Shown here piece after piece: positions 32,246 to 43,775 of a DNA stretch of 64,000 bases. The stretch lies in contig JAJHZJ010000221.1 in assembly GCA_023548195.1 (NCBI GenBank), positions 1,656,001 through 1,720,000 on the forward strand, given 5' to 3'. Below the pieces are notes generated by a model, which did no database searches, was not told the DNA's origin, and saw only the letters and a program-made list of their open reading frames with translations. This stretch comes from Bettongia penicillata ogilbyi. Lineage: Eukaryota > Chordata > Mammalia > Diprotodontia > Potoroidae. A program made the translations under genes and the position numbers. Position 1 is the first letter of the stretch; each line of letters opens with the position of its first letter.

Positions 32246-33720
32246 TTTATTCAAATAATACTTATAGTCTATTCCTCCCAATATTCTGTTGAGTAATAGT
32301 AAGAAATAGACAAGAAATGGTCAGGCCTTCAATAAGTCAGTCTTCTTTTGCAGCAAAACAACTGAGCACTATCATAGGCTACTATAAGAACTCAAAAGGA
32401 TTAAAAATGCTAACACTGAATGGCAGTGGTCCTGATATATATAAGGCACAATTATTCACTCATTACATGTTTTATTATTCACTACTGCTTTACATTGTCT
32501 ATATTGTCTCTTCAATCAGACAGAAAACTCCTTGAAGTTGGAGAAGAAATTATCTCTCACAGACCCAACACAGGCTTAGGCACATACTTGATGCTGAATA
32601 AGGACCTGCTAATTCATTCTTCTCCCCAAATGACACACTGTATTACTGATGGGTCCCTATTATTTAACAAATGCTTACAGTGATTCTCCAAAAAAAATCA
32701 GACTCTTCTGGTCACAGAAAAGCTTTTCTACTAAATCAAGGAAGTTATCTTTTAGAATACTGTATATTCATCAAAGATGTAATTCCATAGAATTAACCAT
32801 TAGTACAAATCAGTCTCTTTAAATATTTTTCAATTTCCCTCTTAACAGGATTACCTGTCAAGGTTACCTTTTATCTTTTCCATTACTCATTCTCAATGTG
32901 AAATTGCCTTCCTCTCTTGCCATAACTGACCTGCAAATATCCGGCTTGGTCACTATTGATTGCAGTATGTCATTATATTTTGTACAGATGGCAATTTATA
33001 GCTAAACCAGAAATTCTTCTACATGAAGCTCCCTATAGTAGCATAATACATTTTCCCCTCACTTTCAAAGTGTGGAGATAGTATTCCTCTTTTGCAACTT
33101 TTAAAATTGCTCAAAAGTATTAATCATTTTAAACAGTAAAATACAAAATAAAAGTTCATGATATGCTCTCCTCTTTTACAAAATTTAAGTTGTACCTGTG
33201 ATTTATAAGTCCCCAAATCATATAAGCCATTGTTGATATTTCTCTCACCTTCCACAGTGTCCTAAAGGATACTCAACTCTATATAAAGATGACCCTCTAT
33301 TCTTAAAGGTTATGCCTCTCTGTAAACTCTACCAGTTTCCACCATGTTTTAAATGCTTGAAGTATAGTCCTAGCAACAGACTCTTTCTGTTTTCCAATAG
33401 CCAGCCTAATAAATACAGAGAGTCTCATTTCCAGAAGATTGGACACTTGGTGATGAATTATTTGGCCATGATAATTCAGGAAACAAAGAAAAATACAAAA
33501 CGTCTTTCAGTCCTGTGTGGCTCTCTTCCACTTCTGGAGAGATGGTGGAAGAATTGTGGAAAGAGGGAGAGGAAAGCTAGAGAATCAGAGTATTTAGACC
33601 ATCTATAAATATTAATGTAACTATTAATATCTAAACATGAAGTCTTTGTCCAACAACCAACAAGTTCACCTAATACCAGAGGAACTGAATTTTAGCAATC
33701 TTATCATTTTCACCAGAGAT
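32246..33720. other. Mostly unassigned AT-rich sequence
   Basis: A faint L2-like tail is possible at 32520-32610 ('gaaaactccttgaagttgga'). The rest, including short frames at 32317-32683 and 33312-33608, shows no family or motif I know. Confidence 0.35.
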
Positions 33721-33724
33721 AATA

Positions 33725-33925
33725 TTGTACAGTGGAAAGAACACTGGTTCCAGAGTCAGAAAATGAGTTCAAATCCCGGCTAAAACATTTACTATCTTTG
33801 TGACCTTGGACAAGTCACTAATCCTCCCTGGACCTCAGTTTCCTCACCTATAAATGGAAGGGTTGGACTAAGGGACCTCTAATATGCCTCCCCGTTCTAA
33901 ATCTATGGTTATGTGATCCTGTGAT
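33725..33925 (+). mobile_element. MIR-like SINE
   Basis: 'tgtacagtggaaagaacact', 'gagttcaaatcccggctaaa', 'cttggacaagtcactaatcc' and 'cgttctaaatctatggttat' form a near-complete copy. Confidence 0.8.
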
Positions 33926-34959
33926 AGTATACAAGGAACCAGAAAAGAAAAAGAAGTTGTAGCTTATAAAGAGAGACTAGACCTCCTTCACCCTGAGCTA
34001 ATACGCAACTGAGAGCAGTATGATAGGGACCCGGCCAATGAGCCTAGTCTTTATGAGCACATGCGGAATACTTGGCTGATGCGATTCCCTCCCTAGTGGA
34101 AGAGAAGAGGGAACCTGCTTCCAGAGTCGCAATGACATGAAAAGTAAGTGAGATGGAGAGATTTCTAGTAAATGTAGATAGTCTATAACTGATTCCAGCC
34201 TTCTAACCACACAATGGAGAGTATCCTTTCTGACTTTCTACATAGCCAGGAACTTGAGACATTCAAAAACTCTAGTTAAACAGAATCTGTCCATTTTGAT
34301 CTGTCTTCCTATAGAGAATCATTCCAATAAAGAAAGGAGACAGTGCTGCTAAGGCAAAGACTTTGGGCTAATTTTCATCCAAGATTGATATGTGACCCAT
34401 GAATATGGACCTCAATTTTTTTTGACATGGTGTTTGTTCTTTTGTTTCAGGTTCTAAATGAATGAGGATACAATTTTGTGAGTTTTCAAAGGTCCAGAGA
34501 GTAAGCTACCAGGAAGTCCAGGACTGGTACCTGTTCAGAGTTTGCAGCCAGCAAATCCAGGTTTGAGGATTCAAGGAGCGAAGAGCAACCTTTAGAACCT
34601 AGGCTGAAGGTAACTGACCATCCTGCAGTGATGCCGTAGTTGTGCCAATCCCATACGGAAGCTGTATTAAATCTGATGCGCCTGGAAGTATCAGGGAGAA
34701 AAATTTTATAATCCTATTCTTACTATATCTTTGAAGTAAAAGCTACTTAATGTCAATTAGTTACATGGAATTCAGTGTTTGTAACTGGGAACATACAAGG
34801 AATATAGCAAAGTGGGGAGGCTTGAGGTGATAGAGACCATAACCATTTGAGGGTATCTTTAGAACTCAAAAGGGGCAATGTAACTGGCCTCACTCACAGG
34901 CTCTCTTTGAATGGATTAAGAAAAGAAGTTGGTAACATTTTTAACGGACACTGAAAAAC
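33926..34959. other. Unassigned sequence
   Basis: About 1 kb with no confident family. It may belong in part to the retroposed unit whose poly(A) end is at 35398. Short minus frames (33998-34210) are without motif. Confidence 0.35.
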
Positions 34960-35398
34960 ATCAAGAAATGTCACTTCAAGGGGCAAAGATAAGCATTTGC
35001 AAAAAAAAAAAGACTATTAAAAGTCATTTTACCATATATACAGGAACTACAACAATGTAAATGGAAAAAAACTACACAGGAAAAAGTCAAAAGTAAGCAT
35101 AACAAAATGAGAAAGAGTAAGCAAGTCTCAAATGAAGAGATGTGAAAGGAAACTACCAACCTAGCCCTTTGTGGAGATGGGAGGTCCATAGGTGTCATGC
35201 ATCACACTTGGGGGTGTGGGGGTTTTTTGGACTTTTTCAATGTATAGATCAGTTGTGCTGATTTTTCCCCCTCAAAAAAAGTCCTATTTGTCATATAGGA
35301 TGGTTTTGTGGGAGAGAAGAGGGAGAGTGATGCTTGGAATAACTATAGTGATATAAGAAACAGAAAATATCAATAAAAATATTTTCCAAAAAAAAAAG
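34960..35398 (+). mobile_element. Retroposed sequence ending in AATAAA and poly(A)
   Basis: An AATAAA at 35372-35377 is followed 10 bp later by an A run (35388-35397). 'tgtatagatcagttgtgctg' and 'aaaatatcaataaaaatatt' recall a marsupial LINE-type 3' end. The 5' limit is not clear. Confidence 0.45.
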
Positions 35399-35535
35399 AA
35401 AATCATCACTCCAACATCTGTTACAGAAGATGAGGAGGTGGAGAAACTTTGCCAAGACTCAATTAGAACCGCCTAAATAAATCCTGGATGATTTCAATAC
35501 AAAAGTAGATGTTGTGGTAAACAGGAAAAATATAT
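35399..35535 (+). pseudogene. Decayed RTE-like endonuclease fragment
   Basis: One frame reads an 'APTS'-like start, 'TEDEEVEKL' and then, after a stop and a frame change, 'DDFNTKVD', in the spacing of the YAPTS...GDFNAKVG blocks of the RTE/BovB endonuclease domain. Several stops. Order and spacing support it, identity is low. Confidence 0.4.
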
Positions 35536-36404
35536 AACAGAAAACACAGTTTAAGGATTGGAAATAATTGAGTTCAATGACTTATAGACTACACAGAAAC
35601 TTCACAAACCCTTCGACCCTCTGAGCCACATCTGTATGTAAGAGGGCCAGAGATTTGACTGAGAAGGTAGAGGAGCAGATGGATGATCTCCACACCTACT
35701 CTGATCCTACCTCAGTCTACTCATTTACATGTGAAAATGGAAAAAGACTTGGGTCAAAAAATTGAGGAACCTTGAACTTTAGAGCTGCTTGGCAATTACT
35801 AGGTAAATAACCATTGCCTAGTTGATAGCCTAGCATTCAGAGATTGAAAATTGAAAAGAATGCTCAGGAGAATAGGGTGAATAGGGAGCCATTTCCCAGT
35901 CCAAAAAGAGGACTCCCCTTTAAAAAATAAAAAAACAGCTAAACTTAAGGGCATTATTTGTTCCAAAGACTTTAGTGCCGAGGACTGAGAATCTCCTGCT
36001 GAGGAAATGAAAAGCTGGAGCAATCAAGACTGAAGAGCCAAGAAAAGGCAATCTTTTCTTTGGTTCTAGGGTAAGGATTTTCTGCCTTTTCTAAAAGAGC
36101 TAGAAAAATTCTCCAAGTTCTCAAAGTGTGGTCCAGGTGAAGTCAAAACTATTTTCATAATAATACTAAGATGTTATTTGCTTATTAAAATATTTCTCCA
36201 TTTTTCCATCTATATATCTGCATGAAATTGAATCCTCCAAGTATTTCAACCAAAGTAACATATCACAACAGATTGAATGCAGAAACAGATGTGAGAATCC
36301 AGCTGTCTTCTCTATTAAGCCAAACATAAGAGAGATTTGCAAAAATATCTAAAGTTTCTTTCTTCTGAGAAATATAGCTATTTTTCTTTTTTTAAAGTGC
36401 TACT

Positions 36405-36436
36405 TATATATGTATATATACATATATGTGTGTGTG
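36405..36436. repeat. TA/TG microsatellite
   Basis: Short alternating purine-pyrimidine run. Confidence 0.8.
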
Positions 36437-36819
36437 ATGGTTTTATAATTGTCTTTAATGAATTAATAAGTGTTTCAGTTATTCATTTTCATTTCTAATA
36501 CAGTAAATATTAATCCATGTGACCCATATAAGTAAAAGCAACTTGGAATTTTCAGTAATTTTTGAGAATTAAGGAGTCCTAAGACCAAAGAGTTTGAGAA
36601 TCATTGTATAGACTTTATATATGGTAGCGCCCATTCTTTCCTGAGAAAGAAATACCTGAGGATTTCGGCTAAGTCAGGAATTAGATAGCTAAGCAGCAGC
36701 CAACACAGTATGAAGTCAATAGCAAGAAGGTGTGGGTAGAATGATGTTGTCTGTAGCAGATCCCAACAGCTCTGGTACAGCATTAAATACATGAGGCACC
36801 TTGACAAACATGTGCCCTC

Positions 36820-37115
36820 ACCAGATATATTTCCTATAGTTATCTTGTCCTCACATGTCCCCTATACTTCCTACTAATGCCATGTGTATCTGTGAGAGAG
36901 TGCATTATCTCTCCCCATAGTTTATGGAGAAAATGTTTAGCTGTTAACTTTTTCTTACTGTGCTATTCCAGTAAATGCCCATACTTTGACCTTGCTATAT
37001 CTGAGTTTTAAAGGTAAACATATTGGTTGAGTCTTGTGAACTATGGTTTTAGGGAATGTGGGTACAGAGAATACCATGAATCTAGATCAACAGTTGTCTG
37101 TTAGGTAATCTGTTC
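36820..37115 (+). repeat. LTR-like dispersed repeat, copy A
   Basis: Aligns with 55830-56110: 'cctactaatgccatgtgtat' against 'cctactgatgatatttgtat', 'tttttcttactgtgctattc' against 'cttttcttgctgtgctactt', and 'gaactatggttttagggaa' against 'gagttatggttttaagcag'. The family is unidentified; the layout resembles the 3' half of an LTR. It lies just before an L1 3' end. Confidence 0.5.
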
Positions 37116-37142
37116 TTCAAGCTAAGAGGTTTCTCTGGAAAA

Positions 37143-37785
37143 AGGACCTATTTGTACAAAAATATTTATATCAATTCTTCTTTTGGTGGCAAAGAATTGG
37201 AAGTTGAGGGGATATCCATCAATCGGGAAATGGCTGAACAAGTTGGGGTATACGATTGTAATGGAATATTATTGTGCTAGAACTGACAAACTGGATGATT
37301 TCAGAAAAATCTGGAAAGACTTACATGAACTAAGGCAAAGTGAAGTGGGCAGAACCAAGAAAACATTGTACACAGCAACAACAATATTGTACAAAGATCA
37401 GTTGTGAATGACTTAGCTAGTCTCAGCAATATAATTGTCCAAGACAATCCCAAAGAACTCACGATGAAATGTGCTATCCACCTCCAGAGAAGTAACTGAA
37501 GGAGTCTGAATGAAGGAGTCTGAATGAAGATCTAAGCATATTATTATTCACTTTCTTTATTTTTTGTGGTTCTTTTTTGTTGTCTGTGTTTTCTTTAATA
37601 ACATAACTAATATGAAAATATGTTTTGCATGATTGCACATGTAGAACCTATATCAAATTGCTCACTGTCTCAGAGAAGGGACAGGGGAGGGAAAGAGAGA
37701 ATTTAAAATTCAAATGCTTTTTTTAAATGTTGGAAAATTGTTTTCATATGTAATTGGGAAAAAATAAAATATTTTTTAAAAAAGC
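37143..37785 (+). mobile_element. L1 3' end (ORF2 C-terminus and 3' UTR)
   Basis: The frame 37183-37407 encodes the C-terminal part of marsupial L1 ORF2 (a 'VAKNWKLRGYPSIGKWLNKL' motif, then 'MEYYCA' and 'WKDLHELRQSEV'). An untranslated region follows with 'gattgcacatgtagaaccta' and 'caaattgctcactgtctcag', and the end reads 'aattgggaaaaaataaaata' (37755-37774). This is a canonical 5'-truncated insertion with its poly(A)-side end. It has a perfect 14-bp tandem duplication at 37497-37524. Confidence 0.85.
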
Positions 37786-37834
37786 TTCCCCTTTTTAGGA
37801 TAATGTTTTTAAATGCATAAAGGAAAATTATTTG

Positions 37835-37926
37835 GAATTACAAAGGAAACTAGTTAGGTTAAAATACAGTTATCAAAATATTTTTTCAAAAACAGGTTCA
37901 CAAAACCCAGGTTAAGAACCTCTGCT
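37835..37926. mobile_element. hAT-like MITE end
   Basis: 'aaatacagttatcaaaatat' leading to 'acccaggttaagaacctctg' resembles a hAT terminal end. Only one end is visible. Confidence 0.35.
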
Positions 37927-38280
37927 CTGCATGGATGTATCATAAACTCTCTGAGAAGAGATGGGAAGTGGTGTGCAAGATGGGCACTAAATAACATGAA
38001 CAAAAAAATTAAATTGATTCTAACAAGCAGGAAATGAGAGATAACTGGTGTGGGAGTCATTTATGAATTTGCTATCTATTACAGTCAGATTGCTGACTTC
38101 TTAGAGCGAAGATCAAAATCAATGCAGGAAGGATAAAAGGAAGGATAAAAAAAAAGAATAACAAATAAGAGCATCCAGAGGGCAGTGGAAGCCATGCTCC
38201 AATCTGACCTATGTAAGCAAGGCTGTGTACTGCAACGATATCCACTTAATCATTTTAGGTATTTAAAAAGAAATAATTTG

Positions 38281-38515
38281 TCACTGTTGTTCAGTCATGT
38301 CCAACTCTTCGTGATCTCATTTGGGGTTTTCTTGGCAAAGATAATGAAATGCTTTGCCATTTCCTTCTCTAGTTCATTTTAAGATGAGGAAACCAAGGCA
38401 AACAGGGTTAAGTGACTTGCTCAGGCTCACACAGCTAGTGTCTGATACCAGATTTGAACTCAGATCTTCCTGACTCTAGGTCTAGTACTCTATCCACTGG
38501 ACCATCTAGCTTCCT
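38281..38515 (-). mobile_element. tRNA-headed marsupial SINE
   Basis: Reverse-strand full copy from 'ctgttgttcagtcatgtcca' to 'ccactggaccatctagcttc'. Confidence 0.9.
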
Positions 38516-40978
38516 GAAAAAATAATATTACTTTGAAACACAGCATTAATATAACGCTTAATGATTTTTCCCTCTCTATAAAACTTCAAGGACTATACAG
38601 GAAATTATGAAGAATTGTACACAGCTTATAAATCAGCACATTCTATATATTTTTGCCAGCAAACAAAGTAGAAATTTAACCCTGTTCAATAAGTCCGGAC
38701 TCATGTTTCTAACGTGAAGAGTATGATCTTAAATCAGAGTCTAAGACAATGTGACTGTAGTGATACAAAAGTATTGAGTGAGTCAGAGAACTTGCTAGGA
38801 AATGTATAAAATTCTAGCACATTACGTTTTAATGTCAGTCACTATAATAGTAATGAATAAAAGTCCTAAGTTGCAACAAATGATTATCTTTGACAATAGA
38901 AAGCTATAGATTTGATATTAATTCATAAATTTACTAACAGCCCTTTGTTCTGAGTCCTATAATCTTATGATTGATGATATTTGTGTATATTGCGGGGAGA
39001 GGGTTGTTGAGTGGACATTTTTTGTTTGACAGAAACTGTGGAAAATTTACTTGTTCTTTCATTTCTACCTTATTTGAAGTTTATATAGCCACCTTCTTTT
39101 TTATGAAAACACTAGTTTTTGCATCTTCCTAATTTATACTTTTTCAGGATCTGGGTGAGGATGACAATTTAAAAATGTGAATTTATCTGCACCGTGATTT
39201 CTAAGAAAATAGGAATTGAAAATCGTAACCAAAGCCAATATTACAAGGACACAGGTGTAAATTCAGAAAGTAATTCCTATAACAAGTCTGCACTGAGCCA
39301 GATTTTCACCACAATACACAACTCTGGGAGTACATAAGACATTCTTGCAAGTTCTATTCAATGAGAGTTCCCTCTTTTTCACTCCTCCTCATTCCCAAAA
39401 TGACAAATATATCTACTTATAATGGTTTTTATTTAAGTTCTGAAATACAGCTATAACTATAAACCTGGACAAAAATGTATGATGTATCATCCAACATAGA
39501 ATTATTGACTTTAATTTTCACAGTGACAAAACATCTAGATGCAAAGTTAAATATTTAGATCAAAATTCAATCATCCGGATTTTTTTTATACTTGATATCA
39601 AGCCTCCAAAAGTTGGATGCAAAGAAAGCATACAGACATTTGGCTGAATTTTTCAATTTTCTTCTAGGATAACTGACCAACATGTAGATATAACATCCTA
39701 AGGAGTCAACTAGCAAAGAACTTAAAAAATTAATCTCAGTTTGCTCTTGTTGCCAAGGTAATCAGATCAAATATCGTTAGATGAAATTGTGATAAAACCC
39801 AAGTATAGAGAAATAACGCTAATAATCATTCAGTCATCGTGTCTTTTATTATTCACTAGGTTGGTTTTGGAAATGGTCATACATCCTCCCAGCAGAAATA
39901 GTGATTGATGCCAAGTGAAAATGCATTTTGCTATCTTTCTACTACATGGAGGAAGGATGGGCAACTAAAAAACTTTGGTGAGCTGTTCATTTTTTATGTT
40001 TATTTTTAAAAGACCAAGAAATCTGAATCCATGAGTATCAATCTATTTCCACAGTTCCCTGAGAGATTGATAAAATGACAATCTAGCTCATTAATGCACC
40101 GAAGTTAATGTTTTTCTTTTAAATAATTTTATGAGAAAATTTTAGATTGAGAATCTTACCCATAATCTGTAATAGTAAATATAAATGCACCATAAAGTGA
40201 CACTGCACATATAACTATATAAAAACTATAAGAATTAATAAACTTAATATAAATAGCATATTTTAGTCTTTATCACTTAACTGAAATATACTTAGGCACA
40301 ATCATTGTTTCTGCAATGCCTGTAAGTTATTGGCTTTGCGTTGTTTTTAGAACTAGGAAAAAGGTGGAGTGCAATATCGATTATCACTTCCTCTGAGACC
40401 ATATAAACCATTCTAATATGTTGGCAAAGTTAATATTTTATTAAAATAAGACTTATAATTTATATAATTACAACTCAAATAAGTTGCATTTTGGAAGCAT
40501 TCTGCTTTGCCTTATGTTTATGATATGTCATTTTCCTTTATGACTACTCTGTCACTCTTTTCCTCTTCTCGTTGTTATTTAACATTTCAATTTTTCATTC
40601 TATTTCCATTCCTCAAAGAAAACATAAAATACCAAATAACAACTATTTAATGTTATCCCATAAATAATACTTCAACAGTAACAAATATTAAATAATAGTT
40701 TAACAGAGTCTATCTTATTGATATATTAAAATTTTTAATATATTATAATTTTAAAATATATTATATTTTTAAAAAATATAAGTCTGATACTCATTAGTTG
40801 TGCAGTACTATTGGACCATTACAAGATTATAGAGAATGTTGTATCACATTACAATGATATTTATGTTATACTTGCAATAGGACTTTTCAAAGTTATTTTA
40901 CTCTTAAAACTTTTTTATGATAAAATGATAAAAAACAATTTTTTGATGTTATAAAATAAGGGATTTTTTTCATCTGTA
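38516..40978. other. 2.4 kb without recognisable repeats
   Basis: The longest stretch in the window in which I see no repeat family. It is AT-rich, has no open frame above about 60 codons, no CpG cluster and no exon-like segment. An AT hairpin lies at 40728-40782. Candidate conserved non-coding DNA or simply old unique sequence. Confidence 0.45.
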
Positions 40979-41152
40979 AAATCCCAGGGTTGGATGGAAC
41001 CTCAGAAGTCATGTAGTTCAAAAAAATAAAAAAGAAGTCATGTAATTCAACTGTTACCTAAGCAAGAATCCTTTCAACATCATACCCAAGATATGATCAT
41101 TCAGATAAGGTATCACTACTTCCCAAGACTGCCCATTCTATCTGTTGTGTTA
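40979..41152 (-). mobile_element. CR1/L3-like LINE 3' part, left of a SINE
   Basis: 'gggttggatggaacctcaga' and 'tcccaagactgcccattcta' follow the reversed CR1 3' end. An internal duplication repeats 'agaagtcatgtagttcaa' (41004-41021) as 41033-41050 with one change, separated by an A-rich spacer. The element continues at 41395. Confidence 0.55.
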
Positions 41153-41394
41153 TCATGGTTGAGCTGTTTCAGCAGTGTCTGCCTTTCTGTGATCCCATTG
41201 GAGGTTCTATTGGAAAAGATACTGGAGTGGTTTGCCATTTCCTTCTCCATTTCATTTTACAAATAAGGAGCTGAGGTAAATAGGGTTAAATGCCTTGTCC
41301 AGGGTCACACTGTTAGTGTCTGAGGCTGCATTTGAATTCAGATCCTCCTCACACTAGGATCGATGCTCTATCCACTACACAACCTAGCTGCCTG
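41153..41394 (-). mobile_element. tRNA-headed marsupial SINE inside CR1/L3
   Basis: Full-length reverse copy. The CR1 words before it ('gcccattctatctg') and after it ('gccattccacccat') repeat each other, so they look like a worn target duplication in the CR1 element. Confidence 0.85.
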
Positions 41395-41569
41395 CCATTC
41401 CACCCATATACGCTTCTAAACAAAAGGAAGCTTTCCTTACATCCATTCTAAATTATCCTCTTTACAAGTCCTTGCTCCTGTTTGTGCCCTCTAGTGCCAA
41501 GTCAAAAAAGTCTAATTCCTCTTCTCTGTGATTGCATTTCAACACTTTTAAACTGCTTTCATCAGAAAG
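41395..41569 (-). mobile_element. CR1/L3-like LINE, right part
   Basis: 'aaggaagctttccttacatc', 'tgctcctgtttgtgccctct' and 'aaaaagtctaattcctcttc' continue the reversed CR1. It ends where the HAL1 begins. Confidence 0.55.
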
Positions 41570-42350
41570 ACTCACATACGTATGCTGTCCCCACACAGTC
41601 CATAAAATACCTGTAGAGAGGGACTCTCAACAAATTTTGGAGCAGCAGAAGTGGAGAACAACAGAGTGGAAGAGATTTCCAGCCCAGGGTGACCTGAAAG
41701 GCCAGCGGGAAACATCAGTTACACCAGACACGGCCTGGGCCCCCCGGGTGGCTTGACTCTGGGAGGAGGACACCTCAGGGGTGGAATGTCCAGTTGCAGA
41801 ATCCCCAGTTGCAGCAGCAGTGAATCCCCAGTCCCAGCAGCAGCGATCTGCAGATCCCTGAACCCACAGGAGCCAATCAGTGATGGTTTTTTTTTAGCTG
41901 GCCAGGAAGAGAGAAGGGTCTTCCCATAGCTCCAGCCTCAGGCTGCGGCCACAGAGGCCACATAGGGCAGGCAGCAGCAGTTCCCACTGCAGCCCCTACA
42001 GCAGCCCGTATCCATTGTTGGACCGTAAAAACCCCTGGGGGCACTGTGGGCCTGAATATTACCTCAGCCCTGTGTAGAGGCTCTGAAGGAACTGATCTTT
42101 ATCTCACACTGAATGGCAGCCCTGCCCATCCAGCTTATCTGAAAATCAGCCCCCAGGGCTGGCTTGGCAGAACTGGAGACCTGGTGCCTATACAGAGGTA
42201 ACTGCTAAGATTCTGAGAACAAAAATCTTTCCCTACTCCCAGACCAGTGGACATGCTTGATTGTGCCACCTTGAGGAACTGAGATCTTACAGATAGCCAG
42301 AGTGTACCCTACTCTTGACAAAGGACCCAAAAGTCAAGTAAATTGGGAAA

Positions 42351-42807
42351 ATGCCCAAAAAAGGGGAAAAAAAATAAGACTACAGAAGGTTTCTTTCTTG
42401 GTGAACAGATATCTTCTCCCATCCTTTCAGATGAGGAAGAACAATGCTTACCATCAGAGAAAGACACAAAAATCAAGGATTCTGTATCCCAAACATCCAA
42501 AATAAATATTCAGTGGGCTCAGGCCATGGAAGAGCTCAAAAAGGATTTTGAAAGAGGTGGAGGAAAAGCTGGGAAGAGAAATGAGAGAGATGCAAGGAAA
42601 GCATGAAAAGCAGGTCAACACCTTGCTAAAGGAGATCCAAAAAATTGCTGAAGAAAACAGCACCTTGAAAAATAGGCTAACTCAATTGGCAAAAGAGGTT
42701 CAAAAAGCCAATGAGGAGAAGAATGCTTTAAAAAGCAGAATTAGCCAAATGGAAAAGGAGGCCCAAATGCTCACTGAAGAACATAGTTCTTTAAAAATTA
42801 AAATGGA
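42351..42807 (+). pseudogene. HAL1 ORF1, N-terminal half
   Basis: ORF1p is the RNA-binding chaperone of L1. The ATG at 42351 is followed by a Lys-rich start, then the frame shifts within an A/G run near 42360 and again near 42590. From 42620 a heptad coiled coil runs in one frame to the insertion point (LTQLAKEVQKANEE-type repeats). Reading then jumps to 46835 in phase, because the 15-bp target duplication and the reading frame coincide. HAL1 copies carry ORF1 only and depended on L1 in trans. Not functional here. Confidence 0.8.
42793..42807 (+). repeat. 15-bp target-site duplication, left copy
   Basis: 'aaaaattaaaatgga', identical to 46820-46834. The complementary strand reads TTTTT|AAA at the left edge, the preferred L1 endonuclease nick site. 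Confidence 0.85.
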
Positions 42808-42814
42808 GGCGGAG

Positions 42815-42826
42815 CCAAGATGGCGG
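42815..42826 (+). promoter_or_regulatory. YY1-like site at the L1 5' end
   Basis: 'ccaagatggcgg' matches the core of the YY1 recognition sequence and lies 8 bp from the element start. Human L1 also has a YY1 site near its first bases, where it sets the transcription start. The copy at 51225-51236 has a T in place of the first C of GGCGG. Function here is inferred. Confidence 0.5.
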
Positions 42827-43775
42827 AGTGAGAGCAATGACTCACCTAAGCTCTAGGACAAACTCCTTCGGATACCTCTGAAAGGAGAATCTGACCAAAT
42901 TTTGGAGATGAGAAATCCAGTGGGAGTCAGACTGTGATGGATTCAGAGCCCAGGTTAGCCTGGATGGTCCACAGGAAGGATCTGTTCTATGGGGGTGAGC
43001 TCACAGTGCACAGCACAACGTGGCCAGCACAGGGGAGCAGAAGGGACCTGAGAAACCTGAGGTGGGGGGCGGAACTGCTGGAGTGTCACCAAGGGCAGGA
43101 AACAAGCCAAGCTGAGCCAGTGAGAGCTGCAGAACGCCAGATATCAGTGCAGCAGCTCCTGAGACCTTCAGCCTGAAGATCAAACTTCGGTAAGTCACCT
43201 ACTTGAACTTCTGGGAGCCAGGATGGTGGAATGATCAGTAAATGCTCTCTCCTTCCCCCTTGATGACCATGAAAGAACCAAAACTATTTCCCCAGAAAAA
43301 TCCCGGATCAGTGGGAACAGCAAAGGGGCCAATAATAGTCTCATAACACCTGAGGCTAGGAAAAGAGCTAAAGGGGATTTCTCCTACTGTGGTTGAGGCA
43401 AACCAGAAGCACAGAGGACCCAGGGTGGAGAAAACTCACACTAGGACCCAGGCAAGCCTCAGCACCAGGAGAGGAGCCCCAGGAGGGGTGGGAACATGCA
43501 TTAGCATCTAGGTGTGCCTCAGCACTCCAGGGGCATCAGAGAGACAATAGGGCAGCTAGGATCACCAGCCTCTGAGCTTGTCTTTGCCTCAGTTCAGCTG
43601 AGGAGATCTCCTGTGACCAGACCACTCCTTTCCCACACTTAACAAGCTAAACCCAGGGCTGATCAGGGAAACACAAAACAAAAACCTGCTTTTAGCTTTT
43701 TCACACATCAGCTCAGCAAAAAGTTCTCTAGCTTCTGACTGAAAGAACCAGAAGTCACAACACTCAATCAACATC

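Larger units (their letters stand above)
41570..42807 (+). mobile_element. HAL1 (half-L1), 5' part
   Basis: This holds a 5' UTR of about 780 bp and the first half of ORF1. The start region aligns with 51240-51310 ('aaatacctgta' and 'caaattttggagcagcag' against 'caaattctggagctgaag') but lacks the first 25 or so bases. An imperfect 16-bp repeat flanks the whole HAL1 (41551-41566, 'aactgctttcatcaga', and 48490-48505, one mismatch). The element resumes at 46835 after an L1 insert. Confidence 0.8.

Noticed and set aside
41750..42050. CpG-island promoter of a host gene
   Set aside because: The GC-richer stretch is the HAL1 5' UTR, aligned with the one at 51240-51700.
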